Below are positions 44,966-53,160 of a stretch of 64,000 bases of DNA, one piece after another. Location of the stretch: assembly GCA_015232315.1 (NCBI GenBank), contig JADFZZ010000018.1, forward strand, positions 1 through 64,000, read 5' to 3'. Made by a program: the position numbers and the translations under genes. Source of the DNA: SAR324 cluster bacterium. Its GTDB lineage: Bacteria > SAR324 > NAC60-12. The notes beneath the pieces were generated by a model. It searched no databases. It worked only from the letters and a program-made list of their open reading frames with translations, and had not been told where the DNA came from. Position 1 is the first letter of the stretch. Each line of letters begins with the position of its first letter.

Positions 44966-45903
44966 GGCATGATCCTGTCTGTAGTCAGCAACATTCTGGC
45001 CACTTCAAGCACTCGTGGTCCCTCCTCAATGTGAAGCATCCGGTCGGCATAGGCGGAATCAATCACCAAGCCGAGAATCTGTCGGCGGATTGGTTCGAGA
45101 ATGGATTCGGAGAGGTCTTTGAGTTCTTCTCGTTTAATTTCGTGATACAGCGATCTTTTGTAACGTTCGGCATCCAGCGAATCTGTTCCCAGTTTTTCAA
45201 TAATCCGATCGATAAAATTCATTTCTCCAATGGTAATGACCTGATCACTTTGAACAATATAGCGAATATAGTTGAGGATTTTCAGTTTTTCCTCATGGGG
45301 TAAATCATTGAGCCGATGAAAGGTCCGGTGAGGATTGTATTCTCTGATTTTGGTTGCGACATACAGGATATATTCGTGTTTGATCAATTCAAACGCAGGC
45401 AAATACATGGACTGCGCGATTTTTTCCGCCTCGCCCAGGGTCAATTCCTTGTCGCCGAGATCGATCTGGTTGAGTTCATCCAGTTCCATTCGGGTTTCCT
45501 GAATGAAATCGTCAATGAAGTACTGGACATTGTCCAGTTCACGGTGAAAGGCGAATTCAAACAATTCATCCAGGAAGGGTTGATAACGGATGGGAATATA
45601 TTTGAAAAACTTGGGATCCTCAGGATTGGCTCCAGCCTCGAGAAATTCGTAGCCGCAACTGTTCATTTCCCGGGCGACATCTTCCAGTTCGGTAAGCGCC
45701 ATGTCGCGAATATTTTTCAGTTTGCCGGTTTCATCCAGATAATCCATTCCCAGCGCTTTCAATGCTTCATTGAATTGAGGTTTATAAAGTTCATAGGCAT
45801 TGAGAAAGAGAGTGATCAGATCATACTGCGTCGGATAGTTCATCATGCGTAATTGCAGTTCTTCTTTATAATTCGCATATCGGATAGGGCGTGATTTTTT
45901 CAT
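44962..45903 (-). CDS. Unknown helical protein with TerB-like C-terminal part
   Basis: 313 residues, almost entirely helical and acidic, no signal or membrane segment. The C-terminal half (LKILNYIRYIVQSDQVITIG, EMNFIDRIIEKLG) has the spacing of TerB-like alpha-helical domains but the match is by eye and weak. A GGAG box lies seven bases before the ATG. First gene of a tight operon with rnhA, DUF4080 and transglutaminase-like genes. The function is not known. Confidence 0.6.
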   Translation of the reverse strand: MKKSRPIRYANYKEELQLRMMNYPTQYDLITLFLNAYELYKPQFNEALKALGMDYLDETGKLKNIRDMALTELEDVAREMNSCGYEFLEAGANPEDPKFFKYIPIRYQPFLDELFEFAFHRELDNVQYFIDDFIQETRMELDELNQIDLGDKELTLGEAEKIAQSMYLPAFELIKHEYILYVATKIREYNPHRTFHRLNDLPHEEKLKILNYIRYIVQSDQVITIGEMNFIDRIIEKLGTDSLDAERYKRSLYHEIKREELKDLSESILEPIRRQILGLVIDSAYADRMLHIEEGPRVLEVARMLLTTDRIMP

Positions 45904-46030
45904 AGTCGCTCCAAAAATTGGCTGTCATCCATCATGGATGATTTGTAACTTGATGAACCGGTTTTGTAAAGTAGGAAGTTTTTTGCGACTGACTACGGTT
46001 GACTGAAGCATCGCAATCGGACAATCTCAA

Positions 46031-48823
46031 CTATGTCACCTTGACAGTCAGGTCCGCAGGCAAAGTGATTCTGAGGTGGAACGGACGTCCGGTATTGTCG
46101 CCTTCTGTGGCCAGAATCAGCCTGACATCCCCCCCTTGTTTCTGCACAAATTTGCGTACCGCGTCCATTCCCACACCGCGTCCGGAAATTTCTGAAACTT
46201 TGTCTGTGGTGGAAACACCCGATATAAAAATCAGTTCTGCCGCTTCCGTGTCAGAAATACTGGCGGGATCGGTGGCTATGCCCTGTTCAATAGCCTTGGC
46301 TCGCAGTCGATCCAGATGCAGGCCTTGCCCGTCATCTGAAATGAGCAACTCCACCGTGTTCTGGTCCGCATAAGCGATATGACACCGGATAGTGCCACGT
46401 TCCTGTTTGCCTTTGCTGGTGCGGATTTGCGGCTGTTCAATGCCATGATCCATGGCGTTGCGGAAGAGATGGACAAAAATATCCTTGATCCAGGGCGCCG
46501 CTTTTTTTGACCAGCGGATGCCCTGGTCCTCCAACTCAATCAGGGGAGGCCTTTTTCCCAGTTCATGAGCGAGTTTTGTCAGGCCTTTGAGTAGTTCACT
46601 CAGGATATCCTTGAGACTATGAGTGTGAATGGCCTTGAGCACATTTTGCAGGGCTTGTGCGACTGGAGAGGCTGTTTCTGTCAGCGTTTGCTGAATTTGG
46701 TGAATGATCGACAGCAGGGATTGATCCAATAAAATGCCATCTTTTTTTTCTCCGACGAAACCTTCCAGTTTCTCCTGATAGATCTGCCGGTATGCGTTGA
46801 GTTGTTGTTCAACACTGGTCAATTCTTCTAACAGCCGGGGGATGTTCCAGGCTTGATCAGGACGTTTGCGTAGCTGGTCATAGGACTGTTCAGCCTGATG
46901 GGTAACATCGGTGAGGTGAGTGAGTCCGTAAGTTCGGGCATTGCCTTTGAGCGTGTGCATGTTGCGGAACAGCGTGTCAAGGGTTTCACTGTTTTGATTG
47001 TGCTGACCGGCAAGACTGGTTTTATTTTCCCGGATAAACTGATCGCCAGACTCCAGAAACGCCTGAAACTGACTGGATGACAAGGCCAGAATCTCACCGA
47101 TCATTTCCAGTTCAGTACGTTGTTCAAGGGCTTGTGCCTGAAGGTACTTCAATTCTGTCACATCACGCACACACAGCAGAATCTTCTCGATTTCTTCATT
47201 CTCATTACAGATGGGCGACCAGGTGAAATCCAGATGCCTGGTTTTGCCGTGGATTTCTTTTTGAGCCTGTTGAATGAACAAATGCCGGTTGCATATAAAA
47301 TTGGCCACATCTTCCTGAATGCAGGAGCCAATAGCCGTATCCAGTTGATTGAGCTGGTCAGGTCCCAGGTTGGTATCCGTGAAAACCAGCTCCAGCACAT
47401 CCCGGTTGGCGATATTTTCCGTATCAAAAATACGTTCCACAAACGCGGAATATTCCGGATGAATTTTATTCGCTTCCCCGATGGCCATGATACCTTCCTG
47501 CAGATTGGCCAGCATACTCTGGATATCAACGGTTTTCTGGCGCAACTGTGCGGTGCGCTCCGCCACCATGTCTTCCAGACTCTCATTGATTTTTTGCAAC
47601 AGTCCCACCAGGCGCTTGTTTTCCACAAAGGTATCAGCGAATTGATTGCTGGCAACCCACATGATGCTGCAATTCAACAACAGAATTCCAGCGAATGAAA
47701 GCGATATGGAGCGAATGAGTCCCAAGCCCAGTAAAATATCGTTGATAACCACAATAATCGCGATCAGTGTTCCGCCCAGCAATACCATCACAGGCTTTTT
47801 GTCCATAACACATCGGATCACGGTGAACAACATGACCACACAGAGCACCGCCAGACTGAGCAGGTAGACGGTTCGCAATGTCTGAAACAGATCCAGTGAC
47901 TGATGGAAGACCGCCATTCCCAGAAACGTCAGGCCCATGAGACCAAACCAGATGCCCCAGAACCAGTTCCATTTTGTGTAAAACCGATGAAAAAACTGCA
48001 CAAACAGATAATTGGGATAGATGGTGATGATGCCAACGTAGGAAAACATCAACAGGGATTCAGGCGTGAAAAAATGTAGCAAAACATCCGCGGGGGCAAT
48101 CGCAAACGGAATCACCATCACCCCAGTCATTCCGGCTACCAGATAAATGAGAGCCCGGGTTTTGGAATAAACCAGCAGAAAAAATAATCCGAAGAACAGC
48201 ATGACAACGCCGGAATACTGGCGCAGATCTCCGCTCCAGAAATGACGCAGGGCAATGCTCCAATCCGCGTCATCGTATTCTCTCAGATCAAAGGGAACCT
48301 GATACACGCCTGTCATCATCATGGTGTCAACCCGAAAAGTCAGGACATGGGACGGTTGGGTGATTTTGAACAAAACCGGAATCGGCTGGATGGCATAAAA
48401 TTGTTCAGCCATTTTTTTACCAGTTCGTTCAAAAATTATATTTCCGTCCAGAAACACCTGAACCCGACTCATGTAACATTCCAACTGAAACAGAACAATC
48501 GTGCCAATGAGCGATGGCTCAAATTCAAGATTGGCCCGGTACCAGCCCACCCTGAAATTCTGATGGTCGCCATAGATCTTTTTCCAGGGGCCCGGTGTTT
48601 TTGCGATTTTCCATGAAGAAACATCAATTTCAGGTTCTTTATTCTGAGGCAAATCGTCACGTGTGAACAGCCAGTTTCCTGTGAGAGGAAAAGGTTCTTT
48701 GAGATTGCTGATCTTAAATTGACAGGAGTCACATTCCAGCATCTTGTCAGGGTCAGAGGCCCAGGCTGTCAGGCCTGCCAACACCAGGCAACACAAACAC
48801 AGCCATGTCTTGATATAGTTCAT
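46031..48823 (-). CDS. 7TMR-DISM sensor with HPt and CheA-like HATPase
   Basis: 930 residues. A signal peptide and a periplasmic galactose-binding-like 7TMR-DISM extracellular domain (about 40-195: FPLTGNWLF, VGWYRANLEF, VFLDGNIIFERTGK) precede seven membrane helices (about 210-400). A coiled coil (MVAERTAQLRQK), a PAS-like region, an HPt domain with RNMHTLKGNARTYG and an HATPase with RNAMDHGIEQP, DDGQGL and SEISGRGVGMDAVR follow. From the coiled coil on it is homologous to the C-terminus of the 1999-residue kinase at 27451. There is no HisKA and no CheW-like P5, so it is CheA-like only in its phosphotransfer and ATPase parts. Start supported by AAGGGG. Single gene. Confidence 0.92.
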   Translation of the reverse strand: MNYIKTWLCLCCLVLAGLTAWASDPDKMLECDSCQFKISNLKEPFPLTGNWLFTRDDLPQNKEPEIDVSSWKIAKTPGPWKKIYGDHQNFRVGWYRANLEFEPSLIGTIVLFQLECYMSRVQVFLDGNIIFERTGKKMAEQFYAIQPIPVLFKITQPSHVLTFRVDTMMMTGVYQVPFDLREYDDADWSIALRHFWSGDLRQYSGVVMLFFGLFFLLVYSKTRALIYLVAGMTGVMVIPFAIAPADVLLHFFTPESLLMFSYVGIITIYPNYLFVQFFHRFYTKWNWFWGIWFGLMGLTFLGMAVFHQSLDLFQTLRTVYLLSLAVLCVVMLFTVIRCVMDKKPVMVLLGGTLIAIIVVINDILLGLGLIRSISLSFAGILLLNCSIMWVASNQFADTFVENKRLVGLLQKINESLEDMVAERTAQLRQKTVDIQSMLANLQEGIMAIGEANKIHPEYSAFVERIFDTENIANRDVLELVFTDTNLGPDQLNQLDTAIGSCIQEDVANFICNRHLFIQQAQKEIHGKTRHLDFTWSPICNENEEIEKILLCVRDVTELKYLQAQALEQRTELEMIGEILALSSSQFQAFLESGDQFIRENKTSLAGQHNQNSETLDTLFRNMHTLKGNARTYGLTHLTDVTHQAEQSYDQLRKRPDQAWNIPRLLEELTSVEQQLNAYRQIYQEKLEGFVGEKKDGILLDQSLLSIIHQIQQTLTETASPVAQALQNVLKAIHTHSLKDILSELLKGLTKLAHELGKRPPLIELEDQGIRWSKKAAPWIKDIFVHLFRNAMDHGIEQPQIRTSKGKQERGTIRCHIAYADQNTVELLISDDGQGLHLDRLRAKAIEQGIATDPASISDTEAAELIFISGVSTTDKVSEISGRGVGMDAVRKFVQKQGGDVRLILATEGDNTGRPFHLRITLPADLTVKVT

Positions 48824-48918
48824 TCATGCCCCTTCATACAGGTGATGATTCCGTTCGTTGTTTGAGGTAATGGCCTGGATTTTTCCTGACAATTTCATGC
48901 GGATAAGTCAATCCCGGT

Positions 48919-50088
48919 TTATTGAGGCGGCAACCGGATCAAGTTTTGAAATTGCTTCATTTTGGCTTTTACCCGTTCGTTCACATATTCCTCATCCTGA
49001 TATTCTGTCTGAGGGTGTGAACCTATCCGATATTCTCCTGTTAAATTGGCATATTGAGTCAACTCCTCCGGTTTGTCTGGAAGACGAATCCCGGTGAAAT
49101 GTTTCAACACATAAGGGCCATAGTCATTACTTGCCTTGAGCACACTGATATGTGCTTTCAATTCCAGAACAGCGTCTTGTGTTTTCAACGCCAGGCTTTC
49201 AGAAAGGTGAGTCACGGGCCTTCCAGTGTTTTCAGCAATCAGATTGGCGGTCACCTGATATTCCCCGGGTTGCGCCACCTTCAATCGCAGAGGAATCACC
49301 AGATGGGAACCCTCAACGCGCTCAGGTCCAACACTTTTCAATTCAGCGACGGACAAATCATAGCGAAACAGCGTTACCGCAGAAAATTGTTTGTAACCTG
49401 CGAAAGAATACAACACTTTTAACTGTAGTTCATTGGACCAGGAGTCACTGTCGGCCAAGGATGGCTTGAACTCTCCCCTAAAGGAAATTTCTTTCCCGGG
49501 GGGCTGATTCAACGGCAAATTGATTTGGGCGATTTGTTTATTGTCACTCCAGAGTTCTGCCTGAAGGTCCAGCATTTGCGGCAGTGGCTCACTGGTCATG
49601 GAAAAGACCTTGAACGTGAACGAAATGGGCTCGGGTTTGAACAGATGAAATGCCGGGAGTATCAGGCTGTAAGCAAAATCCTTGGCTTGTGGAATCTGTC
49701 GCCGGACTTCAACAAATTCGTTAGGATTTAACAACGCGTGATCCGTTTCTTTCAAAGGTGTGGAGTAGTCTGGATATTTTATGTTTTCAGCAAATTGCTC
49801 AAATATTTCTTTGAGTCGTTTGTTGCCGGCGTTTCGTCCCTGTAACTCAATTTCAGGCTCAGGTGGAGGGGGGAGTTTATCGGCTAAAGTCTTCTTTTTT
49901 TCTGTTTCCGGCCAGTCAACAGGCTCATTCCTCCTTTCAGCAGATACGGTTTCCTGCTCAATTCGAGGTTCAGGTTTGCTGACGTTGGTCTGTTGAGGCT
50001 CTGGTACTGGTTCCTCTTCAACATTCAAAAAGAAATACCCTGCGATACCAACCAGCAGAAGTAACATCACAATGATTATTTTTTTCAT
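48919..50088 (-). CDS. Membrane-anchored proline-rich protein of unknown function
   Basis: 389 residues with one N-terminal membrane helix (MKKIIIVMLLLLVGIAGYFF), then a proline- and glutamate-rich linker (about 25-85) and a beta-rich soluble region with repeated hydrophobic strands (ISFTFKVFSM, LDLQAELWSD, VIPLRLKVAQPGEYQVTANL). The latter resembles an Ig-like or carrier fold and the protein is probably periplasmic. No family recognised. The gene is followed by the DISM sensor (96 bases away, same strand), which could be coincidence or a shared unit. Confidence 0.6.
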   Translation of the reverse strand: MKKIIIVMLLLLVGIAGYFFLNVEEEPVPEPQQTNVSKPEPRIEQETVSAERRNEPVDWPETEKKKTLADKLPPPPEPEIELQGRNAGNKRLKEIFEQFAENIKYPDYSTPLKETDHALLNPNEFVEVRRQIPQAKDFAYSLILPAFHLFKPEPISFTFKVFSMTSEPLPQMLDLQAELWSDNKQIAQINLPLNQPPGKEISFRGEFKPSLADSDSWSNELQLKVLYSFAGYKQFSAVTLFRYDLSVAELKSVGPERVEGSHLVIPLRLKVAQPGEYQVTANLIAENTGRPVTHLSESLALKTQDAVLELKAHISVLKASNDYGPYVLKHFTGIRLPDKPEELTQYANLTGEYRIGSHPQTEYQDEEYVNERVKAKMKQFQNLIRLPPQ

Positions 50089-50379
50089 GGGCAGGTCTTG
50101 TCCTAAAGGTTGTAATAACGATACCTCCAGTACCGTAATTTATTATTCAGTATCAGCAGTTAAAAAATCTACTGACCATTCACATCAGGTTTTAAGTTTA
50201 TATAAGAATTCTGTGCCATTGGTCAAATCCCACTTTTAGCTGTGTGACGCTCAGACTGTTAGCAATCGACTGAATCCTGTCCACGCCATGGATATTAATA
50301 TCAGTTTCAGAAACGCTAATGTCACTTCAGCTAACCCGCACCAACACCCGAAATCCACACTTCTGTATCAGGGGGAACC

Positions 50380-51672
50380 ATGAAAAATATGATTAAATAC
50401 CTTGGAATCTGCTTTATTTGCGCAGGCTTGATGGCCTGCGGTCAGTCGGGCAATCAAAATTCAGCTTCAGACAGTCAGGATCAAGCCATCAGTGCCAGTG
50501 ATGTTAAAGTGATTGATGCTGAGTTGATGGACCAGCAGGATGTTGCCCGCATTGGACAACACAATACCAACGTGATTTTTATTCACGGTTGGGGAAACTT
50601 TTTTGACAATGGCACCTGGCTTTCGAATACCACGTCCGATCTGTACTGGGGATTCTGGGAATCCCAGTTAAACGATAAAGGCATTGCCACCAGGCATGTA
50701 AAATGGGACACAAAACGACGTGTTAGCCCTGACATCAAGGGGAGTCAATTCAAGGAAATCGTTCAGAAATATCTGGATATCCTCAACAGCGGACATTGTG
50801 CCAACGGCTGTGTGACCATCACTCACTCCACCGGGGGTCTGGTTCTGGATATGCTGCTCACCCGTGCCAATGAGTCGGGAATTTCGGGTGCTCAGGCCAA
50901 AATCATCAACAATACCATTTTAGGTGTTGAAATCGCGTCAGCGGCCGGCGGTGTGAAAGCGACAGACATTGCGGTTGATGTGCTTGAAAGCGCAAATTGC
51001 AGTTGGGGAATCGGCGAATTTGTGATTGAAACCACACTCAAGGTTCTTGGCGTCGATTATGACTGCGACCATCCTGAATCTCTGGGGGCAACCTATGATT
51101 TGAATGTCGCTGTAGCCCGGGCCAATAATCACTCTGACAGTGTCACCATTCCGATTCTGAACGTTGCCGGCTATGGTCATTTTACCAATGACATCATGAA
51201 ACCGTTCCTGGAAGGTACCAATGACGGTGTTGTCGCAATGCACAGTTCCTGTGGAGGCAACCGGTTTGGCTCCTATGAAAGCTGTTCCAGAACATTGGGG
51301 AAAGATGGGGAATACAACGACACCTTCAATGCGCCCAACACCTACAAAAACCATTTTCCCTACATCATGACAGAAGAAGGTCATGGTTCAGAATTGTATC
51401 CTTGTCTGGTGGATTTCCATATTTCAGTGTTGTCTGATGACCCGTTAGACGGCTTGGTCTGTGTGATACCCTTCATAAAATACAGAACAGAAACGGTAGT
51501 GAGCAATTACGGGTATTCAAATCTTGATAACAGCAAGAAAACAACAGAGGGAATTTGGTGGTGGAAATCCTATTTCAAACGTCTGGATGACAACAGGGAA
51601 ATCTATAATTCTCCTGCCGGTAAAATAAGTGGGCACCTGAGTACGCATGTCATCAATCATTTCTACTGGTAA
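50380..51672 (+). CDS. Lipase-like lipoprotein (alpha/beta hydrolase)
   Basis: 430 residues. The signal peptide ends with lipobox LMAC (Cys20), so the protein is lipid-anchored. The alpha/beta hydrolase signature is VIFIHGWGNF for the oxyanion region, the nucleophile Ser in THSTGGLVLDM (first Gly of GxSxG replaced by Thr), an Asp in NDGVVAMH and a His in GHGSEL. Six or more cysteines may form disulfides, fitting an exported enzyme. Likely an esterase or lipase; the substrate is unknown. A strong terminator follows. Confidence 0.8.
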   Translation: MKNMIKYLGICFICAGLMACGQSGNQNSASDSQDQAISASDVKVIDAELMDQQDVARIGQHNTNVIFIHGWGNFFDNGTWLSNTTSDLYWGFWESQLNDKGIATRHVKWDTKRRVSPDIKGSQFKEIVQKYLDILNSGHCANGCVTITHSTGGLVLDMLLTRANESGISGAQAKIINNTILGVEIASAAGGVKATDIAVDVLESANCSWGIGEFVIETTLKVLGVDYDCDHPESLGATYDLNVAVARANNHSDSVTIPILNVAGYGHFTNDIMKPFLEGTNDGVVAMHSSCGGNRFGSYESCSRTLGKDGEYNDTFNAPNTYKNHFPYIMTEEGHGSELYPCLVDFHISVLSDDPLDGLVCVIPFIKYRTETVVSNYGYSNLDNSKKTTEGIWWWKSYFKRLDDNREIYNSPAGKISGHLSTHVINHFYW

Positions 51673-51705
51673 ACTCCTGAGAAACCTATTCCTTCCGCAT
51701 TGAGT

Positions 51706-51750
51706 CCCCCGTTCTTCCTGTGTTCAGGAAAACGGGGGATTTTCTTTTTA
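51706..51750 (+). terminator. Rho-independent terminator of the lipase-like gene
   Basis: CCCCCGTTCTTCCTG pairs with CAGGAAAACGGGGG (one mismatch), followed by ATTTTCTTTTT. It lies 33 bases after the stop codon. Confidence 0.92.
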
Positions 51751-51840
51751 AACCGCTCCATTTGTATGGACGTGTCTCCAACTGAATCAGAGGCCATCGT
51801 TGTTGTTTCGCCAGTTACAGACGGTCGCCTGTAAAGGACC

Positions 51841-51936
51841 ATCGTCATCGTTTCACTGATTTTCAGGCTCGGAAAAACACCTTTCCCGGTATGGTTTTAT
51901 ACGGTTTCCCCCGATAATAGGCGAAACGATGACGAT
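51841..51936. repeat. Pair of 14-base inverted repeats
   Basis: ATCGTCATCGTTTC at 51841-51854 is the perfect inverted repeat of GAAACGATGACGAT at 51923-51936, 68 bases apart. There is no target duplication that I can see. It may be the edges of a small element or a long-range hairpin. It lies in the 369-base region before the binding protein gene, which otherwise holds only the terminator. Confidence 0.5.
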
Positions 51937-52041
51937 AGCCCAGAATCTGCTTGACAAAGATCGGTTCACACCGCAAGAACTTTTCAAGAAATCCAATCGG
52001 GAACACTCCCGTTTCATGACACGAGCCTGCGGAAACCATCC

Positions 52042-53160
52042 ATGAAAAATTTTCTGATTCTGGGACTGATGGTATTATGGATCGGCTGCCCCTCCAACCT
52101 CTTCGGGGTGGAAACCGTGAAAATCGCAGCGATTTTCGGAAAAACCGGACCCGCAGCCAAAAGCAATTTATTTCATCTGCAAGGGGTTCGGTTTGCCGTA
52201 CAGACCTTGAATCAACGCAGAGGATTGCTGGGCAAGCCGGTGGAATTGGTGGAATTTGACAACCAGAGTAGCGCGCTGGGATCCCGATTTGTCACCAAAA
52301 AAGCCATTCAATCCGGAGTGATCGCGGTCATCGGCGCTTCCTGGAGTGAGCATTCCCTTGCCATGGCGCCCGTGTTGCAAGAAGCCCGAATTCCCATGAT
52401 CTCCCCCATTTCCACTGATCCGGAACTGACGCGTATCGGGAATTATATCTTTCGGGTATGCTTCACCGATGAGCTGCAAGGAAAGATTCTATCCCGTTTT
52501 GCCAGACAGGATCTGCACGCCAAAACGGCGGTGATTCTGACCAAAGTCACTCGACAGCAAAGCCGCAACATATCACAGTTGTTTCAGGAACAATTTGAAA
52601 AGACCGGCGGTACAATCCTGTGGGAAGGCGATTTTGAAGACTCCATGACGGATTTTGCTCCATTGCTGAACAAAGTCCGAAGCCTGAATCCAGACCTGGT
52701 ATTTTTTCCTTCCGGCAAGGCAGGATTCGCCATCACCCAGGCCCGAAAAATGGGAATCATCACTTTATTTTTGGGGAGCGATGGTTGGAGCGACCGTGCT
52801 TATGATTATGGCGGATCGGTGATCAAGGGAAACTATTTTACCACGCATTGGCATCGGGATGCGCCAACGCCCGTGAGTCAGGCCTTTGTCAAGGCGTATG
52901 AGGCTCAACACCACAAAATCGAAGTGAGCGGAATTCCTCTGGCTTATGATGCCGTCATGGTTTTGGCGGATGCCGTCCATCGCGCTGGAACGTTGATTCC
53001 AGCACAGATCCGTGATGCGCTGGCACAAACTCGTGACTATCAGGGAGTAACCGGACTGATCACACTGGACGAGGCAGGGGATCCGATCAAACCGGTGGTG
53101 ATTCTTCAATATGGCCCCCAAACCTCCCAATTTATTAAAATGATCGATCCCGCTTTATGA
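52042..53160 (+). CDS. Periplasmic ligand-binding protein (Leu/Ile/Val-binding type)
   Basis: 372 residues with a signal peptide and a type I periplasmic binding fold (IAAIFGKTGPAAKSN, VIAVIGASWSEHSLAMAP, IPMISPISTDPELT, TPVSQAFVKAYEAQHH). It is similar to branched-chain amino acid and urea receptors of ABC transporters, but no permease or ATPase follows. The stop overlaps the start of the HAMP cyclase by four bases (ATGA), so it is a dedicated ligand receptor for that membrane cyclase rather than a transport component. The natural ligand is unknown. Confidence 0.88.
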   Translation: MKNFLILGLMVLWIGCPSNLFGVETVKIAAIFGKTGPAAKSNLFHLQGVRFAVQTLNQRRGLLGKPVELVEFDNQSSALGSRFVTKKAIQSGVIAVIGASWSEHSLAMAPVLQEARIPMISPISTDPELTRIGNYIFRVCFTDELQGKILSRFARQDLHAKTAVILTKVTRQQSRNISQLFQEQFEKTGGTILWEGDFEDSMTDFAPLLNKVRSLNPDLVFFPSGKAGFAITQARKMGIITLFLGSDGWSDRAYDYGGSVIKGNYFTTHWHRDAPTPVSQAFVKAYEAQHHKIEVSGIPLAYDAVMVLADAVHRAGTLIPAQIRDALAQTRDYQGVTGLITLDEAGDPIKPVVILQYGPQTSQFIKMIDPAL

